DNA from: Methanobacteriota archaeon
GTDB taxonomy: Archaea; Thermoplasmatota; Poseidoniia; Poseidoniales; Poseidoniaceae
Direction of reading: 5' to 3'
Assembly (NCBI GenBank): GCA_002728035.1
Contig: PBUZ01000098.1
Span: forward strand, 1-14,277
Length of the DNA stretch: 14,277 bases
Part shown: positions 1 through 7,265 of the stretch, piece by piece
Position numbering within the stretch: the first letter of the stretch is position 1
Layout of the letters: each line of letters starts with the position of its first letter
Position numbers and translations under genes: made by a program
The notes under the pieces: generated by a model
Told to the model about the DNA's origin: nothing
Database searches by the model: none
The model's input: only the letters and a program-made list of their open reading frames with translations

Positions 1-1129
1 CCATGGAGTAGCCACGCTCCAGCACCCGCTTGGGGTGGGCGGCGTTCAGGGTCGCTTCGAGTTGGGCCAAACGCTGTTGTCGTCCCGAAACCGTGGCCTC
101 CATGCTGCGCTGTATTCGGTGATTCAAGCGACTGAGGCGCTCCTTGGCGGCGTAGATGCCCTTTCCAGGAGCGTGGCGCAGTTGACTCGTCAAGAGAGCG
201 AGGTGCTGGCGCCATTCCTGTAGGCGCCGTTGCATGGCACCCTCAATGCGCAGGTCAAATTCGTCGAGGAGCTGGACCATGGCGTGGCGTTCGGGCACGA
301 GCCGCTCAATGGCGTTGGAGGGCGTTGAGGCGCGCACGTCGGCGACGAGGTCCGAGACCAGGTGGTCCTGTTCATGACCCACCGCTGAGATGATGGGCAC
401 GGTGCTGGCGAGGATGGCCCGAACGACCGGCTCCAGATTGAACGCCCACAGGTCTTCGGGCGAGCCTCCGCCTCGCCCCACGATGACGGCGTCCACCGGC
501 GGTAGGCCGAGGCGACTCGCCACCTCTGGACGGGCTAAGGCTCGGGTAACGGCCAGTCCGCGTACGATTTCTTTGGCAGCGTGTTCGCCCTGAACCAGCA
601 CCTCGATGACGGTTGTTCGCAGGCCCGGCCAACGGTCGGCCATGAGTTGACGCATGTCGGACAGGGCCGCTGAATCGGCCCCGGTGACGATCGCCACGTG
701 CTTTGGTAGCAACGGCAGGCGGCGAGAGGGAATGTCCAGTGAACCTTCAGCCCGGAGTGTCTCGATGAGTTGGCGTTTTGCCTCCTCCATGGCACCCAAG
801 GTCTGTACCGGCTGAATCCGTGCAACAACGACCTGCAACTTTCCTCGCTTGGGCCACACGTCCACGCTGCCGATGATGATGACTTCACTGCCGACCTTGA
901 TCAAAGGACTGACCGTCAGGCGAGCGCTGCGCCATATCACGCAATCCATCTGCCCGTCATCGTCGCGCAGCGTGAAGTAGATGTTGCCGTTGTGGACGCT
1001 CCACGAGGAAACTTCTCCCTGCAGGGCCTGATGCTGAAACAACGGGTCGTTCTTGACGGTCTGCTGAACGAGCCGTGCGAATTGGCCGATGGGCAGCGGG
1101 CCCGTCGTCGTTTGGTGACCCGCTGACAT
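1..1129 (-). CDS. xseA: Exodeoxyribonuclease VII large subunit, C-terminus cut by window edge
   Basis: Catalytic subunit of exonuclease VII, which degrades single-stranded DNA to oligonucleotides in repair. 376 residues are visible from ATG at 1129; no stop is reached before the left edge, so roughly the last tens of residues are missing. Seen in sequence: an N-terminal OB-fold (about residues 10-108, with GEVSSW at 38-43 and YFTLRDDDG at 51-59), then the catalytic core with VQGEHAA (179-185), IVGRGGGSPEDLW (216-228), FNLEPVVRAI (230-239), AVGHEQD (249-255) and DVRASTPSNA (264-273), all family signatures. A long helical region follows (about 280-365) with the late LERGYS motif (370-375). An in-frame TTG at 1138 is a possible alternative start, but ATG fits the OB-fold better; no clear Shine-Dalgarno is visible. 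It lies 51 bases after a small membrane-protein gene on the same strand. The small subunit XseB is not in the window. The family call is very secure; membership of an archaeal genome is inferred from the neighbours. Confidence 0.93.
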   Translation of the reverse strand, partial: MSAGHQTTTGPLPIGQFARLVQQTVKNDPLFQHQALQGEVSSWSVHNGNIYFTLRDDDGQMDCVIWRSARLTVSPLIKVGSEVIIIGSVDVWPKRGKLQVVVARIQPVQTLGAMEEAKRQLIETLRAEGSLDIPSRRLPLLPKHVAIVTGADSAALSDMRQLMADRWPGLRTTVIEVLVQGEHAAKEIVRGLAVTRALARPEVASRLGLPPVDAVIVGRGGGSPEDLWAFNLEPVVRAILASTVPIISAVGHEQDHLVSDLVADVRASTPSNAIERLVPERHAMVQLLDEFDLRIEGAMQRRLQEWRQHLALLTSQLRHAPGKGIYAAKERLSRLNHRIQRSMEATVSGRQQRLAQLEATLNAAHPKRVLERGYSM

Positions 1130-1180
1130 GGTGCGCAAACGGCCGTCAAGGGTTCTTGAAGCATCGGGTTTCGGTTTTTG

Positions 1181-1387
1181 TCACGATGCATCATCTTGGT
1201 CGGACGCATTTGACTCCTCGTTTCGCGCTCGCTTGCGCATCAACCGTTCATGCGCTTGCCTTGCCTCAACCTCGTGCAATTTGTGATGGATTTTCGCTCG
1301 CAGGAACCGCACGACGATGTACACGGCGATGGCGTTGACCAAGAGCAGAAACCACTCGGTGCGCCCCCATTCTTCAAACAGAACCAT
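1181..1387 (-). CDS. Small single-pass membrane protein, unknown function
   Basis: A 68-aa protein beginning at ATG 1387. The frame stays open upstream, but earlier starts would overlap the ferredoxin gene, and ATG 1387 leaves an 8-base gap after the ferredoxin stop, typical of an operon. Seen: a short amphipathic N-terminus, one hydrophobic helix at about residues 12-28 (rich in Leu, Val, Ile), then a basic stretch (RFLRAKIHHK, 27-36) and a charged tail rich in Arg/Lys/Glu that ends in an acidic Ser/Asp-rich stretch. By the positive-inside rule the C-terminal two thirds should be cytoplasmic. I do not recognise a family. Its position between a 2Fe-2S ferredoxin and xseA suggests co-transcription, but gives no firm function. 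Confidence 0.62.
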   Translation of the reverse strand: MVLFEEWGRTEWFLLLVNAIAVYIVVRFLRAKIHHKLHEVEARQAHERLMRKRARNEESNASDQDDAS

Positions 1388-1395
1388 TCCTCCAT

Positions 1396-1743
1396 TCAAA
1401 TCGGCGGACGGATATCGATGTCCACGTCGCCGCGAGGCTTGCCAATGCAGCCGAGGCGAGCCCCTTCTTCGACCAACCAATCATCGAGGCCGGGCGGGAG
1501 TTCTTCGGGCAGCGGGACCTCACCGAGGATGAGACTGACCATGCAGGTGCCGCAGGTGCCGGAGGTGCAGTTGGTGGGCAAGGTGATGCCGCAGGCTTCG
1601 GCGTGCTCAACGATGGTTTCGCCGGGATTCACAGCGCATTGACCTAACAGGTGCGGTCCTCGCAGAAAGCGAATCACAGGGCTGGGCGCGCTGTCCGTTT
1701 CCGGTGTTGCATCGGCGGTCAAGGAAGCCGGACTTGCGGACAT
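1396..1743 (-). CDS. 2Fe-2S plant-type ferredoxin
   Basis: A 115-aa electron carrier that binds one [2Fe-2S] cluster. The cluster signature is complete: C59-x4-C64-x2-C67 within the sequence NCTSGTCGTCMVSL, and a distant fourth cysteine C99 in LGCIGKP. The preceding stretch (about 23-55, with GETIVEHAEACGI) matches the beta-grasp ferredoxin fold. Residues 1-22 form a low-complexity Ala/Ser/Thr/Pro extension with no clear targeting signal. The fold and cysteine spacing are established for the family; the redox partner is not visible, since no reductase or oxygenase lies nearby. ATG 1743 follows the stop of the upstream 362-aa gene by 10 bases and the downstream membrane-protein gene starts 8 bases after its stop, so the genes are probably one transcription unit. 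Confidence 0.9.
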   Translation of the reverse strand: MSASPASLTADATPETDSAPSPVIRFLRGPHLLGQCAVNPGETIVEHAEACGITLPTNCTSGTCGTCMVSLILGEVPLPEELPPGLDDWLVEEGARLGCIGKPRGDVDIDIRPPI

Positions 1744-1753
1744 GGGCGCCGCC

Positions 1754-2842
1754 TCATCGAGCCTTTTCTCGGGTCCAGCGACCCGTTTGCTTGTTGAAGA
1801 ACAGGCCGGCCTTCTTCATCCACTTGTTGAACTTGGTCGCACCGGCACCAGTTCGCAGGATGAAGTCCTCTCGGTCTTCTTGAGCCTGGATGTAATCCTT
1901 GGCGGCGAGCGTTTGGTCAATCCAGTCGTTGATGTCCATCAGCCCACCGGCGACCACGCTTTCTTCGACCACACGGGTCATTTCGTCAGCGGTAGCACCC
2001 GTCTGCTCAAGGTCCTTGCGAATGAGGTCGGAGACCGAGGAGAAGTCCATGCTCGCTGGCTTGGGCGGGACGGGATTTCGTGGTGGCTTGTCGGGGTCGA
2101 TGGAGATGCGATTGGAGCCGTCAAGGATCGCTTCAACGCCAACGGTGAGGGCAGGTGTGAAACTCGTTTCGCACTCCCAGCAGATGAACGCCCAAGTGTC
2201 GGGCTGGTCGGGGTCACGGGATTGGCGCGGGTCGAGTTCATCACCGCACTCCGGACAAGCGTGGAAGATGAGGCCAGGGACATGTTGGCGGCGGAAGTCA
2301 ACGATGTCTTGTGGCGTGCCCTCGAGTTCCAGCATTTCGTGGTCGCGAGCGGCTTCAAGACCTCGCGTTTCAAGTTGGTCTCGAATCTTGACCTTCTGGT
2401 CATCCTTGCCTTCGTCGTGAAGGTTGTTTTCGAGTTTGACGATGAGTTCCACCGTTTTTCCGAGGCGGTTCATGATGAGTTTCTGGGCGCGGAAGGCTTC
2501 GACCTTGGCGATCTTCAAACGCTCTTTTTGCTCGGCGAGTTCCGTGAGAACGTCCTTTTGCTTGCGCTGGAACTTCATCTCTTCAATGCGCGATTCCTGC
2601 TTCTTCTCGGGAGCCAGAACCTTGGAGAGGAAGCGCTCCTTTCCGTGGGATTGCGGGCCTGCCGTGATGATTTCAATGACACCTTGAGCAATCGCTTCCT
2701 TCAGCCCGTAATTCTCAACGAGCATGTCCTTGTCGATCTTCTTGAGGTCGCCAATTTTCAAGCCAGCGTCGGCAAGTTGGTTGGCCGTGGTATCGTCAAT
2801 ACCGCGGCGGAGCAGTGCAAGATAGGTGTCTTTCTTTGCCAT
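1754..2842 (-). CDS. Unrecognised 362-aa protein: helical N-terminal domain, coiled coil, zinc ribbon
   Basis: I do not recognise this as a named family. From ATG 2842 it reads as three parts. Residues 1-60 are short helices with a pattern like a helix-hairpin-helix/SAM-type domain (GIDDTTANQLADAGLKIGDL, 14-33). Residues about 75-170 are strongly charged and helical, rich in Lys/Glu/Gln, a probable coiled coil. At 194-228 two CxxC pairs, C196/C199 (CPEC) and C221/C224 (CWEC), make a likely zinc ribbon. A Pro-rich linker (about 251-262) leads to a C-terminal helical domain ending in a basic, aromatic patch (KWMKKAGLFFNKQTGRW, 340-356). No membrane segment or signal peptide is seen. Zinc ribbon plus HhH-like domain suggests nucleic-acid or multiprotein-complex binding, but that is inference. 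It begins 89 bases after ksgA and leads the group with ferredoxin, small membrane protein and xseA. Confidence 0.82.
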   Translation of the reverse strand: MAKKDTYLALLRRGIDDTTANQLADAGLKIGDLKKIDKDMLVENYGLKEAIAQGVIEIITAGPQSHGKERFLSKVLAPEKKQESRIEEMKFQRKQKDVLTELAEQKERLKIAKVEAFRAQKLIMNRLGKTVELIVKLENNLHDEGKDDQKVKIRDQLETRGLEAARDHEMLELEGTPQDIVDFRRQHVPGLIFHACPECGDELDPRQSRDPDQPDTWAFICWECETSFTPALTVGVEAILDGSNRISIDPDKPPRNPVPPKPASMDFSSVSDLIRKDLEQTGATADEMTRVVEESVVAGGLMDINDWIDQTLAAKDYIQAQEDREDFILRTGAGATKFNKWMKKAGLFFNKQTGRWTREKAR

Positions 2843-2931
2843 TCCAGTCCCCCCGACAGGTTGAGGCGAGCAGACACTCCTAAGAAAAGTCTCTCCCCAA
2901 AGTGTTCAATCCTTCCACTCCATTTGAAGAA

Positions 2932-3807
2932 TCAAGCCTCTTCTTCACAGGATTCGAAATCCACCCCTAAATCGGCCCACTCCTCCAGTTCAAACGTTTC
3001 CGGTCGTCGTTGCAGTCGGGGGTCGTGGTGGAGGGCATGGTACGCGCGCATCCATCGCGTGGCGTGCCATCCGGGAATACGAGCGATTCGGCGCGGTGGT
3101 TTGCTGAGGGTGCGCTTGAGTTTCTTGCGACGTTGCTTGAACGTTTCTTGAATCATCATCACGAGCAAGCGCCGGTCGCACGGCCATTCCTCGTCGTGCG
3201 GCGTCATACGAAGCAGTCTCGAATGCACCCGTGGTGCGGGGGAAAATGCATGTGGGGGGACACGCTCACCCAAGTCAACATCAAAATCCAACGCCACCAC
3301 CATGCCGAGGGAGCCGACATCGCTCTCGTACTCCATCACCACACGTTCTGCAAATTCTTCTTGAACCAACACGACGATGTCCCTCAACGGTTCCGTCTTT
3401 GGGTTTCGGTGATGTCGGGTGATCACGTCGATGAGCGGTGATGAGATTTGGTAGGGAATGTTGGCCACCACCCGCGTGGTGTCAGCCGGCCATGCAACGG
3501 TCAACGCGTCGCCTTCGATTAGGGTCAAGCGTTCTTCAGCGATGGCATCGGCAAAGACCGAACGAAGGTGTTCGCAGGCCCCGCTGTCCAACTCAATCGC
3601 GGTGACTGCGCAGCCGCTCGCCAGCAAGACCTCGGTCAACACGCCCGGGCCAGGACCGATTTCGAGCACATGGTCTTCAACGTCCACTTCAGCCCAGGAA
3701 ACGGTCCGCTCAAGGACGTCGTCGTGCACCAAAAAATGCTGCCCCAGTTCTTTCTTGAACGGCTGTCGGGCACGAAGAGCGTCGACCAGTCGGCGAGCAT
3801 TCCTCAT
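2932..3807 (-). CDS. ksgA: 16S rRNA adenine dimethyltransferase KsgA/Dim1
   Basis: Methylates two adjacent adenines in the 3'-terminal helix of 16S rRNA from S-adenosylmethionine, a late step of small-subunit assembly. 291 aa, in the normal range. Seen: FKKELGQHFL (17-26), the family N-terminal signature; SAM-binding motif I EIGPGPG (49-55); acidic SAM-ribose residue E72 in AIELD; EGDAL (98-102); catalytic motif IV NIPY (116-119), which positions the target adenine; and the C-terminal PPHAFSPAPRVHSRLLR (184-200), the conserved region that precedes the helical C-domain. ATG 3807 overlaps the DUF655 stop by 4 bases (ATGA), so the two are translationally coupled. The cluster rpl21e-rpoF-DUF655-ksgA is a recurrent archaeal gene order, which supports the call independently. 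Confidence 0.96.
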   Translation of the reverse strand: MRNARRLVDALRARQPFKKELGQHFLVHDDVLERTVSWAEVDVEDHVLEIGPGPGVLTEVLLASGCAVTAIELDSGACEHLRSVFADAIAEERLTLIEGDALTVAWPADTTRVVANIPYQISSPLIDVITRHHRNPKTEPLRDIVVLVQEEFAERVVMEYESDVGSLGMVVALDFDVDLGERVPPHAFSPAPRVHSRLLRMTPHDEEWPCDRRLLVMMIQETFKQRRKKLKRTLSKPPRRIARIPGWHATRWMRAYHALHHDPRLQRRPETFELEEWADLGVDFESCEEEA

Positions 3808-4616
3808 GCTTTCACCGGCAACAGAAGGTCGATCAGTCGGGGCTCCAACGTCTTGTCCTCGATCTCTTCCACGAAGCGCTGGGCCAGCAATTCTCCGCCC
3901 TTGATTTTGGCCAATGCGTTGAGTTCGGCCATGGAGGCGAAGACGCCAACTTGCTCTCGGGCTTTGACCATGTTTCGAGCCTTCTTTGGACCAACGTCGG
4001 GCAGCAACTCGTAGGAGTGTTGCTTGAGCGAGAGGGGTCCAGCCTTGTTGTAGAAATTGTCCACGAAGTGCTGTGCGTGTTCCTCAACGAAGAGTTGAAT
4101 CAAGGTGGGGACGCCCAAGCGTGCCATGTTTGACATCTTGTCAAGATGGGCCATGCCGAGGATATCGCCAACCACGTCGCGTTGTTTCGTATCCGTGCCG
4201 ATGTAGACGCGCTGGTTGAGCGTGAGGGTGGTGGAACCTTTGACCTTGAATCGGCAGAACACCAGCGAAGTTTCGGTCATGGCAGTCGCCACGCCGCTCT
4301 TTGAATCGTGTTCGAGGATGCGTGCCCAGTCCACGCCTTTGAGGGGCTCTGGACGAGGCCTTCGTTGCTGTTCTCGTCGCCCTTGAGACCGGCCACCACG
4401 ACGGTTGTTGCGACCGTCTTGACGTCCACGTCCACCTTGCCCCTTTCGGTCGCTGCGCTGCTTCTGTTGTGAAGGGTCGGGTTTGGGTTGAGGCTTGGGC
4501 ACCTCTGCTCGGCCCATCGCTGGCTTGTTCATCTTGAACGAGGAGGGATTGGATGCATCCTTCTTGCGCGGCCCGGTTGGCGTTTTGATTTGACGCCTTC
4601 GCCGTGGGTCACTCAT
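3804..4616 (-). CDS. DUF655 putative RNA-binding protein with long basic N-terminal extension
   Basis: A 270-aa member of the archaeal DUF655 family, which is found beside rpoF and ksgA and is presumed to bind nucleic acid; its exact role is not established. Numbering from the upstream in-frame TTG is one higher than from ATG 4616; the latter is chosen because AGGTGA lies six bases upstream (4623-4628). About residues 1-93 are disordered and very basic, with RGG/RGR-type repeats (RRGGRSQGRR region). The DUF655 core runs from about 94 to the end: an OB-like beta region (about 115-150), then a helix-hairpin-helix near LLPDVGPKKARNMVKARE (about 204-221) and a second hairpin-like IKGGELLAQRFVEEI. 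It ends in a 4-base overlap with ksgA. The N-terminal extension is longer than I would expect for the family. Confidence 0.9.
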   Translation of the reverse strand: MSDPRRRRQIKTPTGPRKKDASNPSSFKMNKPAMGRAEVPKPQPKPDPSQQKQRSDRKGQGGRGRQDGRNNRRGGRSQGRREQQRRPRPEPLKGVDWARILEHDSKSGVATAMTETSLVFCRFKVKGSTTLTLNQRVYIGTDTKQRDVVGDILGMAHLDKMSNMARLGVPTLIQLFVEEHAQHFVDNFYNKAGPLSLKQHSYELLPDVGPKKARNMVKAREQVGVFASMAELNALAKIKGGELLAQRFVEEIEDKTLEPRLIDLLLPVKA

Positions 4617-4651
4617 CAAACATCACCTGTTGGGGGAGATGCAACGGGGCA

Positions 4652-5005
4652 TCAAATGACCTGGCGCACGATATCGATGACAGCGTCAATTTCACTGTCA
4701 TCGATGTGAATGCGCTTGGAACCAAAGACAGCACGAACGTCTTCGGCCTTGGCCGGCATGAGTTCAGCCAGCTTGGCAGCGAGTTCGGGGTGCTTGGCTA
4801 TGGTTTCAACATCGAGGAGTTTGGTTCGGAGTTCTTCGAACACCGCTGGGTCGGTGGAGATGCCGTTTCGGGCTTCACTGGCAGCCCACTCAGCGTGTTG
4901 GAGGGCCCACTTCTGTTCGTACTTCAACGCGCCTCTGCGGTCGCTGGCGTCGTACAACATGTCGCGGACGGTGGCAAAATCCAGGAATCTGTCTTCTTCG
5001 GTCAT
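4652..5005 (-). CDS. rpoF: DNA-directed RNA polymerase subunit F (Rpo4/Rpb4)
   Basis: Archaeal homologue of eukaryotic Rpb4; with RpoE (Rpo7) it forms the stalk of RNA polymerase, which contacts emerging RNA and initiation factors. 117 aa from ATG 5005. The start is chosen over an in-frame TTG at 5023 because GAGGG (5013-5017) sits seven bases before the ATG and overlaps the end of L21e. Seen: helix LDFATVRDMLYDASDRR, then YEQKWALQHAEWAAS, typical of the N-terminal tip-associated part, and a C-terminal helical (HRDC-like) part KHPELAAKLAELMPAKAEDVRAVF through IDIVRQVI. The sequence is diverged, so the call rests on length, these motifs and position between rpl21e and DUF655, the standard archaeal order. 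It begins 10 bases after the rpl21e stop. Confidence 0.88.
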   Translation of the reverse strand: MTEEDRFLDFATVRDMLYDASDRRGALKYEQKWALQHAEWAASEARNGISTDPAVFEELRTKLLDVETIAKHPELAAKLAELMPAKAEDVRAVFGSKRIHIDDSEIDAVIDIVRQVI

Positions 5006-5015
5006 GGTGCATCCC

Positions 5016-5306
5016 TCATTCAAGTGGTCGGAGGTGTTCGGGGCGAGCGATCACGGTCTTCTGCATGTTACCGTCCTTCACGGACACGATCCATGCAACG
5101 CCTTGGCGCTTCTGAATGAAGCCGGTGCGGCCGTTGAATCGGCGATGAGGCATACCGGCCTGTTGACCACCGTCAAGGACGATAGCGACACGGTCGCCTT
5201 CCTCGTAATTGTGCATTACACGGCGAATGTTCAAGCGGCTTCGCTCGTTCTTTCGTCGTCGCAAGATGCTTCGGGTACGCACGCGTTGGCCCTTTGAGCG
5301 CTTCAT
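5016..5306 (-). CDS. rpl21e: Large ribosomal subunit protein L21e
   Basis: Archaeal/eukaryotic protein of the 50S/60S subunit. 96 aa from ATG 5306; an in-frame TTG at 5321 is rejected because the family starts with a Lys/Ser/Gly-rich stretch (MKRSKGQRVRTRS) and because GGAGG at 5315-5319 lies eight bases upstream of the ATG. Seen: basic N-terminus (about 1-30), the SH3-like beta barrel with EEGDRVAIVLDGGQQ, the diagnostic GMPHRRFNGRTGFIQ (about 51-65), and the C-terminal PEHLRPLE, both close to family consensus. First gene of the rpl21e-rpoF-DUF655-ksgA cluster; a TATA box lies about 70 bases upstream. Confidence 0.95.
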   Translation of the reverse strand: MKRSKGQRVRTRSILRRRKNERSRLNIRRVMHNYEEGDRVAIVLDGGQQAGMPHRRFNGRTGFIQKRQGVAWIVSVKDGNMQKTVIARPEHLRPLE

Positions 5307-5314
5307 TTTGTTCG

Positions 5315-5319
5315 CCTCC
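5315..5319 (-). promoter_or_regulatory. Ribosome binding site of rpl21e
   Basis: GGAGG on the minus strand, eight bases before ATG 5306. It decides the start of rpl21e against the upstream TTG at 5321. Confidence 0.6.
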
Positions 5320-5375
5320 AATGTTCCAAATCAGCGCAAGCGCCTCTTCGGAGCAAGTTGCCGACCCACCATCCC

Positions 5376-5383
5376 CATATAAG
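5376..5383 (-). promoter_or_regulatory. Candidate TATA box of the rpl21e-rpoF-DUF655-ksgA operon
   Basis: CTTATATG read on the minus strand, the best TATA-like match in the 113 bases between pus10 and rpl21e. Transcription would start about 25 bases downstream, near 5350, giving a leader of roughly 45 bases with the GGAGG site. This is seen as a motif only; no start site is known. Confidence 0.45.
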
Positions 5384-5419
5384 CACCGCGACGAAGCACA
5401 GAGGTGCGTAGCGACGCGG

Positions 5420-7156
5420 TCAGTCGGCGTGAATGTCACCAACGTCCAACCACAGCACGTTGCATTTCGCCTTGATGAGGGCGGCGACGGAAGGTTGGGT
5501 GCGTCCGCTATCGCCGTGAACCGTTTCCTTGACGTAGGTGCCGGATTCACATCGAAGAGTGAATTCTATTTCGCGCTGCCCTTCTTCGTTGACCTCGATA
5601 AAGGGCGTGTGCGCTTCAAACACCGTGCGTTTCCGAATCAGGTCGGAGCGTCGATGGGCCACGCGCTCGGGCGTCCGCTGTGCCAATTTCATGCCGTTCA
5701 ATCCCTCGATGATGGAGAGGATGGTGTCGTCGTCGGGAAGGTCAAACACCGCAGGCGCAGGCGGCAGGGCCGCGAGGATGCGCTCGATCAACTCGTCCTT
5801 CTTTCCAGACTTGGGCAGACCGTGCGACTCAGCAAGTGCAACGAGTTCGGCCTTCTTCATCGCCTTGAGTTCTTGTTCACTGGGTCCAGCGGGCGGCACA
5901 TCGATGGTGGCCTCAAGAGGTTTCGTGCGGTCGGCGTTTTTGTCGCCTCTTCGCTGCCGTCGTCGTTTTTTGCTTCGGTTTTGCACGTCTTCCTTGGTCA
6001 TGTCCACCGGGGCGGTCAGGACGGCATATTCGGCTTCGTTCATCGGCTCGAGCGTGAAGCGAATGGTGTAGGATTTCTCAGCCGGCGTGTCCTTGATGCG
6101 CACGACTTCGCTTCGATTGGACGCACGGACAGCACGGACCTCCACCGAACCTTTGGCCGCCTCGTTGATTGCGTTCATCAGCTCATCGGGATGGAAACTG
6201 CGTTTCTTCGGTTCCTTGACTTCGAGCACGAAGGGACGACCGCGCCCCAAACAGCGGACATCAATGTCCTCTCGGCCCATGCCATGAAACGCATGTTCGC
6301 TGCCTTGGAAGACCTCCAACATGGGGTTGCCCACAAAGTCCTGCACGCTGTTCTTGTACTGCAAGCCTGTATGGTCGCAACGGGCACACCCTCGTCCCTT
6401 GCAGGCGCGGCACGGCCAGCGAGTTTGCGGTATACCACGCTCAAGTTTGCGGTAGCGTCCATAGACGTAGACGGCTCGTACATCCAACTCGACGGTCAGG
6501 GTCAGCACATCGATGAGGGCGAGAATGTCGGGCTTGTCGTTCACCAACTTCACGCCGTCCAAGCGCCCACGAAGCCGCTCGCCGATCTGTTGAACCAAGG
6601 AAGACTTCAGGGGGTCGGACCCACCGGCGCCCAAACGCTTTCGCAGGTCTTCTTCCGTCTCCATCTGGTCCTTTGGGAAGCGTGCACCGAGTTGCAAACG
6701 ACTCAGTTCGTACGGTTGGAGCGAATCAAAGATGATGTCAGCCAACACATCGGCCTCTTCGAAGAGGTTCTCACAGAATGGACACAGTGGGACTTCATCA
6801 CGGGCGTTGACGAGGTGTTCGTCACGCTCGAGCACGGCGGCGCGCACGGCAGCGCCAGATTCTTCCAGCGTTTGGCCGTACATGCGCTTGCCACCCACAC
6901 GGCCCAAACAGGCGTCGCAGGTACCTTCTCGAACCAGGTGCTTGTGACCGGCAGGCGAGGGTGCGCGAGGAATTTCTTCGACGTGGGTGCCCAGTTGCAT
7001 CGCCACTTCTTGCTGGTAGGCTTCGTCTTCTTCCTCAACCGTTTCAACGTCGTCCCAGAGGGAGTAATCCGTCTCACCAAAACTGGCGTTGGCGTACTTC
7101 ATCCAGTCGTCTTCGTCGTCTTCCTCATCGGGACGTTTGGCGTCGTTTTCCGTCAT
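5420..7156 (-). CDS. pus10: tRNA pseudouridine synthase Pus10 with internal SAP-like insertion
   Basis: Makes pseudouridine at positions 54 and/or 55 of the tRNA T-loop in archaea. 578 aa, well above the roughly 400-450 usual for archaeal Pus10. An acidic disordered extension (about 1-60, EEDDEDDW) is followed by the accessory domain with a zinc site C80-x2-C83 / C125-x2-C128. A second cysteine cluster C249-x2-C252-x4-C257-x2-C260 precedes the catalytic core; FHGMGREDIDVR (290-301) holds the catalytic Asp, by analogy with other synthases D297. RPFVLEVKEPKKR (308-319), QRTPERVAHRRSD (493-505), ESGTYVKETVHGDSGRT (537-553) and LDVGDIH close the synthase domain. Between about 391 and 475 lies an insertion: a basic run (SKKRRRQRR) and a SAP-like motif (428-461). 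ATG 7156 is preceded five bases upstream by GGTGAG (7162-7167). Confidence 0.96.
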   Translation of the reverse strand: MTENDAKRPDEEDDEDDWMKYANASFGETDYSLWDDVETVEEEDEAYQQEVAMQLGTHVEEIPRAPSPAGHKHLVREGTCDACLGRVGGKRMYGQTLEESGAAVRAAVLERDEHLVNARDEVPLCPFCENLFEEADVLADIIFDSLQPYELSRLQLGARFPKDQMETEEDLRKRLGAGGSDPLKSSLVQQIGERLRGRLDGVKLVNDKPDILALIDVLTLTVELDVRAVYVYGRYRKLERGIPQTRWPCRACKGRGCARCDHTGLQYKNSVQDFVGNPMLEVFQGSEHAFHGMGREDIDVRCLGRGRPFVLEVKEPKKRSFHPDELMNAINEAAKGSVEVRAVRASNRSEVVRIKDTPAEKSYTIRFTLEPMNEAEYAVLTAPVDMTKEDVQNRSKKRRRQRRGDKNADRTKPLEATIDVPPAGPSEQELKAMKKAELVALAESHGLPKSGKKDELIERILAALPPAPAVFDLPDDDTILSIIEGLNGMKLAQRTPERVAHRRSDLIRKRTVFEAHTPFIEVNEEGQREIEFTLRCESGTYVKETVHGDSGRTQPSVAALIKAKCNVLWLDVGDIHAD

Positions 7157-7265
7157 GGGATCTCACCACTCTCCTGGGGCCAACCCCGGGGACAGCAATA
7201 CCTCCGCAGACTCAACCCTTCATGAAGTCACCGCCTGACTTTACGTTGGCGTCGGCGATGCTTGC

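Noticed and set aside
1742..3151. 469-codon open frame on the plus strand
   Set aside because: It lies antisense across the 362-aa gene and ksgA, has no family features, and arises from the codon phasing of those genes at fairly high GC.
5006..5023. TTG start for rpoF that would overlap the rpl21e stop
   Set aside because: An ATG at 5005 has a GAGGG site at proper spacing and gives the family N-terminus; the TTG form adds unrelated residues.
7174..7191. Short hairpin of GGGG/CCCC upstream of pus10
   Set aside because: The stem is only about four pairs, has no T run and lies in the leader of pus10; too weak to call a terminator or riboswitch.
5294..7225. 643-codon open frame on the plus strand
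   Set aside because: It is antisense to pus10, which carries complete family motifs; the translation has no recognisable domain.
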